From an uncultured Fretibacterium sp. (GTDB taxonomy: Bacteria > Synergistota > Synergistia > Synergistales > Aminobacteriaceae): a stretch of DNA of 18,212 bases. The translations under genes were made by a program, and so were the position numbers. The notes below the pieces were generated by a model that was not told the DNA's origin, ran no database searches, and was given only the letters and a program-made list of their open reading frames with translations. The stretch is from contig CALAUZ010000393.1 of the NCBI GenBank assembly GCA_937892105.1, forward strand, positions 1 through 18,212, given 5' to 3'. Below, piece by piece: positions 7,572 to 14,851 of the stretch (the first letter of the stretch is position 1; every line of letters begins with the position of its first letter).

Positions 7572-7604
7572 CCCCAGTCAGTACATGGCTGGGGAATTTC
7601 TTTA
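7572..7604 (+). terminator. Intrinsic terminator between convergent genes
   Basis: CCCCAGTCA (7572-7580) pairs with TGGCTGGGG (7586-7594), including one G-T pair and a 5-base loop, and is followed by AATTTCTTTA. It lies 15 bases after the zinc-ribbon stop. On the minus strand the same stem would sit just after the DUF268 remnant, but the T tract there is poor, so it acts mainly rightward. Confidence 0.8.
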
Positions 7605-8206
7605 TTCCCTCACGAACTCAAAAAGTCCGTCAACACTTCCCCAGTAATTTACTCCAAGCTCCATAGCGTAGAACTCTTCAAATCCGATATGCTCAATATA
7701 CTTCGTAGTATTGATTACAGAGAAGTCTGATAGCGTTAATTCATTGAGCGTTTCTGCGATAATCTCTGGCGTAAATATCCTGTGAGCGTTGAAAGCTACA
7801 GCATTTTTGTTTCCTACGGGCACAGCAATATATAGATGTCCATCTGGTGCAAGAACCCTCTGCATTGACTTTAGTGCCTTGAAACAGGCTTCTGGGTCTA
7901 TATGGTCTCCGTAACGTCCAAGCCCGAAATGTTCAGGAGCACATAGAGATGACAGCGAAAGTAAGGTTTTATCTGGAATACCGTCAAGATTGGTTGCATC
8001 TGCCTGTATGAAATTCAGACCTTCCACTTTTTGTGGTAATGGCCGTATGTCTATCATGGTTACGGGCATGAAGGACCATATCACAGAACATACGAGATAG
8101 CCTACAAGGGTGAAGAATGCTTTTTAGGGTTACGCGTAGATAGGGTGAAAATTTCCTGATGACCGAATTTATCGACATGACGGCCACCACGCAAACTGTT
8201 GATGAG
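7602..8206 (-). pseudogene. DUF268 family gene remnant with a decayed 5' end
   Basis: The intact part (7602-8084, 160 residues) reads MPVTMIDIRPLP, LNFIQADATNLDGIPD, SSLCAPEHFGLGRYGDHIDP, CFKALKSMQRVLAPDGHLYI and FNAHRIFTPE. This is the DUF268 pattern, distantly related to class I methyltransferases. Family members usually have 70-100 more residues upstream, including an IGSR-like motif before the segment seen here. The frame starts only with a GTG at 8084, lacks a ribosome binding site and is closed upstream by TAA. In other frames the upstream bases read like lost family sequence: from 8206, LINSLRGGRHVDKFGHQEIF then TLSTRNPKKH until TAG at 8102-8104, and bases resembling GSRM at about 8089-8101. 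I infer several indels. Related genes often sit in surface polysaccharide loci, so this may be an orphan leftover. Confidence 0.65.
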
Positions 8207-8229
8207 TTATTACAGCACAGATTAAGCTA

Positions 8230-8265
8230 CTGCGAACTGCGAACTGCGAACTGCGAACTGCGAAC
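8230..8265. repeat. Heptanucleotide tandem repeat, CTGCGAA, five copies
   Basis: Five perfect head-to-tail copies of CTGCGAA (8230-8264) plus one extra C. It lies in the non-coding gap between two gene remnants. A 7-base unit with perfect copies is the type that changes copy number by replication slippage. Confidence 0.95.
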
Positions 8266-8300
8266 ATTATATGCACACATTTTCGCTTTCGTCAACCTCC

Positions 8301-8532
8301 TTAATACGCCGCTATAGCATTCTTGAGAATGTGCAACGCCTTCTGTAAGTCTTCCTTCTTGAGAACATACGCCATTCTCACCTCGTCCATTCCCTTTCCG
8401 GGTTCTGCGTAGAAACCGCTTCCAGGCGCAGCCATCGTAGTCTCGCCGTCAATGTCGAAGTTCTGAAGCATCCATAATGATGAACTTCTCGGAGTCATTA
8501 TCTTCAGGACACTGTAACTTCTCGCATTGTGC
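8301..8532 (-). pseudogene. 3' remnant of a class I/II aminotransferase gene
   Basis: The last 54 residues (WMLQNFDIDGETTMAAPGSG, then FYAEPGKGMDEVRMAYVLKK and a final helix) match the C-terminal domain of aspartate-type pyridoxal-phosphate aminotransferases. The Arg in EVRMAYV is the substrate carboxylate-binding position. Such enzymes are about 390-430 residues, so most of the gene is missing. Upstream of the Trp codon the matching text is one frame over (KLQCPEDNDSEKFII, 8476-8520), so one extra base at about 8475 breaks the frame. Recognisable sequence stops near 8530, right where the next gene's promoter begins. The open frame reaching 8546 has an unrelated, out-of-frame N-terminus and no ribosome binding site. 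It is not expected to make an active enzyme. Confidence 0.8.
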
Positions 8533-8534
8533 TG

Positions 8535-8543
8535 TGCTATACT
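8535..8543 (+). promoter_or_regulatory. Extended -10 promoter of the metallopeptidase-rsmB operon
   Basis: TGCTATACT fits TGnTATAAT with one change and lies 32 bases before the ATG at 8575. No clear -35 is present. It abuts the truncation point of the aminotransferase remnant. Confidence 0.5.
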
Positions 8544-8574
8544 CACTCTAATTCATTACAGGAGGAAAGAATTT

Positions 8575-9267
8575 ATGTTAAGTTATGGACTTGACCCTAC
8601 AATAATTATAGTTATCCCCGCGCTCCTTCTCTCAATGTGGGCGCAATCACAAGTTCAATCAACGTTCAACAAGTACAGCCAGGTTGCCGCAAGAGGAGGG
8701 GTAACAGCCGACAGTGTTGCAAGAATGCTCCTCACACTCTACGGAATGGCAAACATGCCCATCAATCACGTATCAGGAAATCTCACTGACCATTACGACC
8801 CCAGAAACAGAACGCTCAATCTTTCAGACGGCGTTTACGGCAGCAGAAGTATAGCCTCAATCGGAGTAGCAGCTCATGAAGTGGGACACGCAATACAGCA
8901 TCACGAAGCATACTCCCCGTTAATCTTCAGAAACTCCATAGTTCCGGTCGTCAATATCTGCTCGTCAGCGTCAATGCCGCTGTTCATTCTTGGGCTTGTA
9001 GTGGGCAACTTCATGCTTGTGAACATAGGCATAATGCTTTTCACTGGAGCATTAGTATTCCACCTTGTTACGCTTCCAGTTGAGATTAACGCAAGTTCAC
9101 GTGCCTTGAAACTTTTGGAACAGACCCATACTCTCACGCCCGATGAGCTTACGGGGGCAAAGAAGGTACTTACTGCGGCGGCATGGACATACATAGCTGC
9201 GGCTTTAATGTCGCTGCTTCAGCTCGTCAGGCTCATCATGATAAGCAGATCCCGGAGGCGGGGTTAA
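8575..9267 (+). CDS. YugP-like membrane zinc metallopeptidase (Zn_peptidase_2)
   Basis: A 230-residue integral membrane protein. The motif AAHEVGHAIQHH gives an HExxH zinc site at His101-Glu102-His105, as in the YugP/PF04298 family. There is one N-terminal membrane segment (about 7-22), two adjacent hydrophobic segments after the active site (about 133-170) and one near the C-terminus. LPVEINASSRAL, containing a conserved Glu, follows the second pair and probably supplies the third zinc ligand. The substrate of the family is not known to me. AGGAGG lies nine bases before the ATG at 8575. A longer frame from 8527 overlaps the promoter and has no support. It starts a co-directional operon and ends 3 bases before rsmB. 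Confidence 0.9.
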   Translation: MLSYGLDPTIIIVIPALLLSMWAQSQVQSTFNKYSQVAARGGVTADSVARMLLTLYGMANMPINHVSGNLTDHYDPRNRTLNLSDGVYGSRSIASIGVAAHEVGHAIQHHEAYSPLIFRNSIVPVVNICSSASMPLFILGLVVGNFMLVNIGIMLFTGALVFHLVTLPVEINASSRALKLLEQTHTLTPDELTGAKKVLTAAAWTYIAAALMSLLQLVRLIMISRSRRRG

Positions 9268-9270
9268 AAG

Positions 9271-10599
9271 TTGCGCGGAATAGAAGCTGCCCTCAAGGTC
9301 TTAACGTCAGACAGTGCGGGAGGGAAAAAGTTTTCATCAGAGACATTGCGGAAACTTGCAGACCGCGAAAACATGAAGGTTGCCGACATATCTCTTGCGT
9401 CATCTCTAATATACATCTACATGAGGCGCAAAGAATTATGGGAAAAGATAGCGGGCGATTACATACGCTCAAAAGAGAAACTGCCCATTTCAGTTTACGT
9501 TGGAATAATAATGGGGACAGGCGGGCTTCTCGAATTGCGGAGATTTTCCGAAGGTGTTCTGGTGAACGGAATAATAGAATATTTGAGGCGGGACAGGTCA
9601 ACCTCGAAATATGCCGGTCTTGTCAACGCAGTGCTGCACAAAGTCATAGAGGCAGGCGGTGAGGTTCTGGAGAAGTTCAGGAGTTCGCCATCGCTGGAAG
9701 GACGTGCAATGGGAGCAGGCATTCCTGTGTGGTCATTGCCAGCGTGGTCGAGGACATGGAAGAGGCAGGAGATGTATGAGCTTTTCGGACTAATGGACGT
9801 TCCATCATATTCTGCTCTCAGGGTATCGCCAGGCAAAAATGATGAATTGTCCCGTATGCTTGACGCTAAGGATATCCGTTACAGTTTGTCGGACATATCG
9901 GGTGCGTTGAGGCTCGGTGAAACCGTAATACCCTCAAGCGTTCCTGGTTTTTCCGAAGGTTTATGCACTGTCCAGAATGAAGGCTCAATACTTGCTGCCT
10001 CACTGGCGGGCAAGTTCCATCATGGCGGCTTAATCCTCGATATGTGTTCTGGAAGGGGCGTAAAGGCGGGGCAGATGCTGCAGGAGTGTCCAGCCTCAAA
10101 CGCTGAATGCTGGGAGTTGTCGGAGGGACGCTCAAAGAGTGCTGAACGCGAGCTTGAGAGGCTGGGTGTCAGTGAGCGTGCAGCCCTGAAGACTGGCAAC
10201 GCTTTGACCCTTGAGCCGGAGGGAGTGCCGGATTTTGTGGTGCTTGACGCTCCGTGTTCGGGTTCAGGGACGTGGAACAGGAAGCCGGATTCGAAATGGA
10301 GGCTTGACTGGAAGAAGCTGGATTATATCGTCATGACGCAGAAGAACCTTCTCGAACGTGCCGTGAAATTATGCAGTACCGGCGGTTATATCCTCTATAT
10401 TACATGCAGTCTTCTCAGGCAGGAAAACGAGAATGTTGTTGCTGAAGTGCTTTCCGGCCATTCGGAATGCGCGGAAGTTTCGGGGCTTATAGACTGGAAG
10501 GGTGATATGTTCAAGAAGGGAAGGCCCTATGGTGTGTATATATGGCCGTATAATTCATGGCTTGACGGGTTCTATTGCTCGCTGATAATGAAGAGATAA
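9271..10599 (+). CDS. rsmB: 16S rRNA (cytosine-967-C5)-methyltransferase RsmB (Sun)
   Basis: RsmB methylates C967 of 16S rRNA using S-adenosylmethionine. The 442-residue protein has an N-terminal NusB-like helical domain (about 1-140) and a C-terminal Rossmann methyltransferase domain. Visible motifs are LDMCSGRGVKAGQM (SAM binding), DAPCSGSGTW with Cys329 (motif IV, product release) and YITCSLLRQENE with Cys379 (motif VI, nucleophile). PDSKWRLDWKKL follows motif IV as in the family. The glycine-rich motif I has CSGRGVKA where many homologues have APGGKT-like text, so it is a divergent member. The start is a TTG with GGAGG about 12 bases upstream, overlapping the end of the previous gene. It ends 16 bases before the ankyrin gene. 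Confidence 0.93.
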   Translation: MRGIEAALKVLTSDSAGGKKFSSETLRKLADRENMKVADISLASSLIYIYMRRKELWEKIAGDYIRSKEKLPISVYVGIIMGTGGLLELRRFSEGVLVNGIIEYLRRDRSTSKYAGLVNAVLHKVIEAGGEVLEKFRSSPSLEGRAMGAGIPVWSLPAWSRTWKRQEMYELFGLMDVPSYSALRVSPGKNDELSRMLDAKDIRYSLSDISGALRLGETVIPSSVPGFSEGLCTVQNEGSILAASLAGKFHHGGLILDMCSGRGVKAGQMLQECPASNAECWELSEGRSKSAERELERLGVSERAALKTGNALTLEPEGVPDFVVLDAPCSGSGTWNRKPDSKWRLDWKKLDYIVMTQKNLLERAVKLCSTGGYILYITCSLLRQENENVVAEVLSGHSECAEVSGLIDWKGDMFKKGRPYGVYIWPYNSWLDGFYCSLIMKR

Positions 10600-10615
10600 G
10601 AGAGGTTAATTTAAT

Positions 10616-11335
10616 TTGGCAACATTCCAGAAGGTTAAGGAACAGAATTTTATCGAGTTATGCGCTGACGGAAGTATTGATGAAATCAAGGAGGCTCTTG
10701 GTTCGGGCGTTAATGTCAATGCTTTCGTGAACGCTGCAAATGAGTTTGGCTCAACACCGCTTTTCATGGCCGGAAGGGAGAATACCCCCGAAGCTGTACA
10801 GTTCCTCATTGACGAGGGTGCCAGCGTCAACGCAGAAGCATATGACGGAAATACAGCTCTTATGTGGGCGGCCTCAGACAACACAGCGGAGGTCATCGAC
10901 GTATTAGTGAGGGCTGGTGCAAACGTCAACGCCGCAAGGTATGACGGGCTTACCCCGCTGATGGGTGCGGCAAAGAAGAATACCCCCGAAGCCATAAAGA
11001 TACTTCTGAAAGCCGGTGCTGACGTTAAGGCACGGGACAGCATAGGAATGACAGCACTTCTCCGCGCCGCAATGGACAATCCGCACCCCGAAGTGATAAA
11101 CATTCTCATCGAGGCAGGCTCAGAGGACACCGCGAACAGCAATGGGAGGACAGCACTGATACTTGCGGCCATGATGAACACTCCCGAAGTTGTCAGCACA
11201 CTGATAAAGGCTGGGGCAGATGTTAAGGCGCGGGACAAGGACGGAAAAGCAGCACTTGATTACGCGCTGGAAAATGACAAGCTCAAGGGCACTGATGTAT
11301 TGCACAGGCTTGAAGAGCTGGACAGGGAGGCTTAA
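10616..11335 (+). CDS. Ankyrin-repeat protein
   Basis: A 239-residue soluble protein made of about six to seven ankyrin repeats. Repeat cores include GSTPLFMAGRENTPEAVQFL, GNTALMWAASDNTAEVIDVL, GLTPLMGAAKKNTPEAIKIL, GMTALLRAAMDNPHPEVINI and GRTALILAAMMNTPEVVSTL. Each is followed by IxxGAxVNA-like turns. There is no signal peptide or membrane segment, so it is probably a cytoplasmic protein-protein interaction scaffold whose partner is unknown. The start is a TTG at 10616 with AGAGG nine bases upstream. The stop TAA is followed directly by the ATG of the PASTA gene, so expression is tightly coupled to housekeeping neighbours. The repeats are close in sequence (recurring NTPEA/NTPEV), which suggests recent internal duplication. 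Confidence 0.92.
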   Translation: MATFQKVKEQNFIELCADGSIDEIKEALGSGVNVNAFVNAANEFGSTPLFMAGRENTPEAVQFLIDEGASVNAEAYDGNTALMWAASDNTAEVIDVLVRAGANVNAARYDGLTPLMGAAKKNTPEAIKILLKAGADVKARDSIGMTALLRAAMDNPHPEVINILIEAGSEDTANSNGRTALILAAMMNTPEVVSTLIKAGADVKARDKDGKAALDYALENDKLKGTDVLHRLEELDREA

Positions 11336-12586
11336 ATGCGGCGGAATAAGGGAGGCATAGTGCTTTTTACGCTATTCATGGTGGTGGCAGTAATATTCGC
11401 TTCAGGAGCAATAGCAGTATACACCGTTTTCATGAAGCCGGAAGGGAAATCACAGGTTCCAGTTTTTCGGGACAGGCCAACAGTTGATGCTGTGGCTGAA
11501 GCGGAAAGGCTTGGCCTTGTCGTACAGCTTGAGCCTGTTGCGTCAACTCTCCCTGAAGGCAGGGTACTTGCGCAGTCCCCAGAACCAGGCACAGAATTGC
11601 GCAAAGGCCAGGTTATAGTGCTGCAGGTCAGCAGGGGCGGAGAACTTCACGCTGTTCCGGACGTTAAGGGAATGACGCTCTCAAAGGCGCAGAACGAGAT
11701 TAAGGAACAGGGATTTTCTCTGGGAGATGTAATTCGGATACATGAGCCTAACATTCAGGCAGGCACCGTCATTGCGCAAAGCCCATCATCTCCGGCACAG
11801 ACAACTGCGGGACGAAAGATAGACCTGCTCGTTCAGGACGGAGCAAACGCTGACGGAGTAATCACTGTCCCCGACGTGAACAGAATGACCGAGAAGGAAG
11901 CAAGAAGCGTTCTTGAAGCAGGCGGAGTACGGGTACAGGGAGTTGACCGTGTATACAGCCCGTTATTGCCGGAAGGACTAGCCATTGAGACGCGGCCGGA
12001 AGCAGGAAGCACGATAAGGGCAGGTCAGGGAGTAATTCTGAAGCTGGCAACCCAGAGGAGGCCGGCAGGATTTATGGACGCAAATTCATCGACAGCATCA
12101 AGCGGGCAAAAATCCGGCGGTACAGCAAGACGCGTAACCAGTCAGCAGAACTCTGAGCCATCGACACCAGCGGTCAACCCGTCTCAGGCCGCAAAGCCAT
12201 CAACCCCGGCAGCATCGCAGACTGATGAGTTCATCGGGGACGACTATCCTGGTTCCCCGTCAGCCCCATCGCGTTCATCAACGGCCGCTGCAGCGCAGAC
12301 ACCCCAGAGAGCCGCAGCACCATCGTCCTCACAGACACAGCAATCAACATCGCGTCCGGCTTCATCGGGAGGCAGCAAGACCGCAAAGATACGTTACGTT
12401 GTTCCGCCCATAGCACGTCCCATGAACCTTCGTATTGAAGTTACCGATCCTTCAGGGAAGCGCGACATAATGAACAGGCAGGTAAGGAGCGGTGAGAGCA
12501 TAAACACTACGGCGAGTTACACTCAGGAATGCGTAATCACAATGTATCTTGGCGGCGAATTTGTATGGCAGGAAAGGCAGAAGTGA
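11336..12586 (+). CDS. Membrane-anchored three-PASTA-domain protein without a kinase
   Basis: PASTA domains bind muropeptides or beta-lactam-like ligands, usually on Ser/Thr kinases or penicillin-binding proteins. This 416-residue protein has neither enzyme. Residues 1-7 are basic, 8-32 form one membrane segment and the rest should be outside. PASTA units cover about 40-100, 105-168 and 177-239, the last two with the typical VPDVxxMT start and LPEG/QAGTV-QSP turns. Residues 245-355 are a Ser/Ala/Pro/Gln-rich linker. The last 60 residues form a small beta domain (LRIEVTDPSGKRDIMNRQV, then VITMYLGGEFVW) that I cannot name. The ATG follows the ankyrin stop without a gap. The context with rodZ and rpe suggests a role at the cell wall. 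Confidence 0.9.
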   Translation: MRRNKGGIVLFTLFMVVAVIFASGAIAVYTVFMKPEGKSQVPVFRDRPTVDAVAEAERLGLVVQLEPVASTLPEGRVLAQSPEPGTELRKGQVIVLQVSRGGELHAVPDVKGMTLSKAQNEIKEQGFSLGDVIRIHEPNIQAGTVIAQSPSSPAQTTAGRKIDLLVQDGANADGVITVPDVNRMTEKEARSVLEAGGVRVQGVDRVYSPLLPEGLAIETRPEAGSTIRAGQGVILKLATQRRPAGFMDANSSTASSGQKSGGTARRVTSQQNSEPSTPAVNPSQAAKPSTPAASQTDEFIGDDYPGSPSAPSRSSTAAAAQTPQRAAAPSSSQTQQSTSRPASSGGSKTAKIRYVVPPIARPMNLRIEVTDPSGKRDIMNRQVRSGESINTTASYTQECVITMYLGGEFVWQERQK

Positions 12587-12596
12587 TTTATTGAGT

Positions 12597-13280
12597 ATGC
12601 GTAAAGTGATATTAGCACCGTCATTATTGGGGGCTGACCCTTTGAACCTTTCGGGGAGCATTGAGAGTATGAAGGGGAATTATGACTGGCTTCATCTCGA
12701 CATAATGGACGGACATTTTGTGCGTAATTTATCGTTTGGGCCGGAATTTGCCCGTGCTTTGAGGAAGAAATACCCTGACGCTTTCATTGACGCTCATCTC
12801 ATGACCGACATACCAGGAAACATTATGCCGTCGTTCATTGAGGCTGGTGCGTCGCTCATAACGATACATGCTGAGGCGGAAGCACATCTTCTCCACGCAA
12901 ACTTGTCATCAATACGCAATGCGGGCGTTAAGGCTGGAATTTCTCTGTGTCCTCCGACGAGTATAGCGAGTATTGAGGGAATGTTGGGGCTTGCGGATTT
13001 AGTGCTTGTTATGTCGGTAACGCCTGGTTTCGGCGGACAGAAGTTTATTGATGGTTCTCTGGAAAAAGTCAGGGAACTGGCAAGCATAAGGGAAGCACGG
13101 AAATATAATTACGTAATCGAGATTGACGGCGGAATAAATGAGAATAATATAATCCCTGCCGTACTTGCAGGCTGTGATGTTATTGTAGCGGGAAGCTCGG
13201 TTTTCAGAAGCGAAAATCCCGGAGAATGGCTTGCGATGGTGCGGAAGAAGATAAAGGAGGCACTGAAGGATTTTGACTGA
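12597..13280 (+). CDS. rpe: Ribulose-phosphate 3-epimerase
   Basis: Rpe interconverts D-ribulose 5-phosphate and D-xylulose 5-phosphate in the pentose phosphate pathway. The 227-residue TIM barrel shows ILAPSLLGADPLNL (N-terminal strand), WLHLDIMDGHFVRNLSFGPE (metal His and catalytic Asp), DAHLMTDIP (metal His), VMSVTPGFGGQKFI (phosphate loop), EIDGGINENN (catalytic Asp) and VAGSSVFRS. All the expected catalytic positions are present. I chose ATG 12597, which begins ten bases after the PASTA stop. A TTG two codons earlier is possible. A longer frame from 12549 lies inside the PASTA gene. The ribosome binding site is weak, so expression may depend on coupling. The last 8 bases overlap the rodZ-like gene. 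Confidence 0.96.
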   Translation: MRKVILAPSLLGADPLNLSGSIESMKGNYDWLHLDIMDGHFVRNLSFGPEFARALRKKYPDAFIDAHLMTDIPGNIMPSFIEAGASLITIHAEAEAHLLHANLSSIRNAGVKAGISLCPPTSIASIEGMLGLADLVLVMSVTPGFGGQKFIDGSLEKVRELASIREARKYNYVIEIDGGINENNIIPAVLAGCDVIVAGSSVFRSENPGEWLAMVRKKIKEALKDFD

Positions 13281-14172
13281 ACGCAATGATGCCCTGAAGG
13301 AACTTGGGCGCATGGTAACGGAACGGCGCGAAAGCATAGGAATGACACTCGATACTGTATTCGACAGGACGAAGATACGCCCTGAATATCTGCGCGGTAT
13401 TGAGGAAGGAGACTACAAGAATTTCCCTGAAGTTGTGTACATCAAGGGATTTGTCAGAACATACCTTCATCTCATAGGCGCGGAGGATTTGCAGGACGAC
13501 TTCATGTCCCAGCTCGACAGAACCCAGACACCACAGCAGTCAGTCCACAAGAAGCACCAGGAAGTGCGGCAGAAACAGAAGAACATGAACACCATACTCG
13601 GCAACGGCTCGTCAATGCCAACAGGTTTCAAGCCGGCATCGCATTTCTGGTTATTCCTTGTACTTGTTATAGCATTGCTGGGAACAGGGGCGTATGTATG
13701 GTATGCCGTGAATTACGGGGGATTAGACCTTCGCAACATGAAACTCTTTAGCTTCGGCGGCGGAAACGGTATGGTAACGCCTGCCGAAACAGTTTCGTCC
13801 GACATTGGCACAGAAGCGGGTGCAGAAGTTGCCGCGATACCAGTGTCAGTTGATGATGTTGTGTCGGAAGAACCTGAACCAGAAGTCAAACCGTCCCTCG
13901 AAATCCACGCGGTCAATGATGTATGGCTCAGTGTTGCTTTTGGGAACGCACAGCCCGTATACAGGAGGACGCTGAAACGCGGCGAGGTAATGCGATGGGA
14001 TATGGAGGCTTTTTCCCAGCCTGCCCGTGTAGTCATAGGCAGACCTGCGGCGGCTCAGATTGTCCTCAACGGGAGGGATTTAGGCATTGCCAACCCTTCG
14101 GCGAAACGTTCGGAGACTTACATCTACAACCCTGACGGAACATACAGTACTGTTCAGAGACGGTCAAGGTAG
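13273..14172 (+). CDS. rodZ: RodZ-like helix-turn-helix membrane protein
   Basis: RodZ links the MreB cytoskeleton to the membrane and cell-wall elongation machinery. The 299-residue protein has an N-terminal Xre-type HTH domain (about 5-75: LGRMVTERRESIGMTLDTVF, RTKIRPEYLRGIEEGDYKNF, YIKGFVRTYLHLIG), the usual RodZ HTH_25 pattern. A Gln/Lys-rich linker, one membrane segment (about 125-145) and a periplasmic linker rich in Glu and Val follow. The C-terminal DUF4115 beta domain covers about 208-295 (LEIHAVNDVWLSV, RTLKRGEVMRWDM, VLNGRDLG). The start is a TTG overlapping the end of rpe, with AAGGA close upstream. The gene is last in its operon, 14 bases before a strong terminator. Confidence 0.9.
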   Translation: MTERNDALKELGRMVTERRESIGMTLDTVFDRTKIRPEYLRGIEEGDYKNFPEVVYIKGFVRTYLHLIGAEDLQDDFMSQLDRTQTPQQSVHKKHQEVRQKQKNMNTILGNGSSMPTGFKPASHFWLFLVLVIALLGTGAYVWYAVNYGGLDLRNMKLFSFGGGNGMVTPAETVSSDIGTEAGAEVAAIPVSVDDVVSEEPEPEVKPSLEIHAVNDVWLSVAFGNAQPVYRRTLKRGEVMRWDMEAFSQPARVVIGRPAAAQIVLNGRDLGIANPSAKRSETYIYNPDGTYSTVQRRSR

Positions 14173-14185
14173 CACGATAACATTA

Positions 14186-14226
14186 CGGCAGGTTTCACAT
14201 GAAGAATGCGGCCTGCTGTTTTTTCT
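14186..14226 (+). terminator. Intrinsic terminator after rodZ
   Basis: CGGCAGG (14186-14192) pairs with CCTGCTG (14212-14218), with one G-T pair. The loop holds a small inner hairpin (TTCA-CA-TGAA). Six T and TCTT follow. It ends the metallopeptidase-to-rodZ operon. Confidence 0.8.
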
Positions 14227-14254
14227 TGCGCGATAAACTTTCAGGCGTTATCAT
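14226..14254 (+). promoter_or_regulatory. lepB: Likely promoter of the lepB operon
   Basis: TTGCGC (14226-14231), a 17-base spacer and TATCAT (14249-14254) give a fair sigma-70-type promoter 46 bases before the lepB ATG and right after a terminator. The -35 box matches only half of TTGACA. The position after the terminator supports it. Confidence 0.45.
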
Positions 14255-14299
14255 TTACACTGAAAATTTCACATAACATACAGAGGAGTTATATTAGAA

Positions 14300-14845
14300 A
14301 TGGCAGCAGAGGCAGTGAAGCCCTGGTGGCGTGAGACTATCGAGACAGTCGTATGGGCATTTGTCCTTGCGATGATTATACGAACGTTCATAGTGCAGGC
14401 ATTCTGGATACCGAGCGGCTCAATGATACCCACGCTTGAGATTAACGACAGGGTATTGGTAGCAAAATTCTGGAACAGGTTTTTCCCTCCATCGAGAGGC
14501 TCACTTTACGTTTTCCGTTATCCGGTTGACCATGAGAGGGATTTTGTGAAGCGCGTTATTGCCGTACCAGGCGACACAGTTGACATTCAAAACGGCGTAG
14601 TATACATCAATGGAATTGCTACAGATGAACCATACGTGAAAAATCATGACCGTTTCACACTCAGGAAGAACAACATATTCCCTGAAGTGCCATTCACAGT
14701 GCCGGAAGATAAATACTTCATGCTTGGCGACAACAGAAGCAACTCACAAGACAGCAGGTATTGGGGCTTTGCTTCCATCGAGGACATGAGGGGGCCTGTA
14801 TTCCTGCGATACTGGCCGCTGAACCGCATAGGCATACCACGATAA
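14300..14845 (+). CDS. lepB: Signal peptidase I
   Basis: LepB cuts signal peptides from exported proteins at the outer face of the cytoplasmic membrane. The 181-residue protein has one N-terminal membrane segment (about 14-35). The catalytic Ser41 lies in IPSGSMIPTL and the catalytic Lys84 in FVKRVIAVPGD. The conserved end boxes are FMLGDNRSNSQDSRYWGF and FLRYWPLNRIG. The length and single membrane segment match the Gram-positive-style short enzyme rather than the two-helix E. coli form. AGAGGAG lies 11 bases before the ATG at 14300. It heads a new operon with rbgA and rnhB, a common arrangement. Confidence 0.96.
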   Translation: MAAEAVKPWWRETIETVVWAFVLAMIIRTFIVQAFWIPSGSMIPTLEINDRVLVAKFWNRFFPPSRGSLYVFRYPVDHERDFVKRVIAVPGDTVDIQNGVVYINGIATDEPYVKNHDRFTLRKNNIFPEVPFTVPEDKYFMLGDNRSNSQDSRYWGFASIEDMRGPVFLRYWPLNRIGIPR

Positions 14846-14851
14846 CCCGCC

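Noticed and set aside
8230..8265. Possible CRISPR array
   Set aside because: The unit is 7 bases and the copies are directly joined without spacers. No cas gene is present.
8301..8546. A functional 81-residue minus-strand gene
   Set aside because: Its first 27 residues are an out-of-frame reading, it has no ribosome binding site, and only the last part matches an aminotransferase C-terminus.
9183..9662. A 159-residue open frame on the plus strand overlapping the metallopeptidase and rsmB
   Set aside because: It is an out-of-frame reading of two well-supported genes, rich in Arg, His and Cys as such shadows are.
10606..11238. A 210-residue open frame on the minus strand with internal repeats
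   Set aside because: The repetition is the mirror of the ankyrin repeats on the plus strand. It has no ribosome binding site and no domain of its own.
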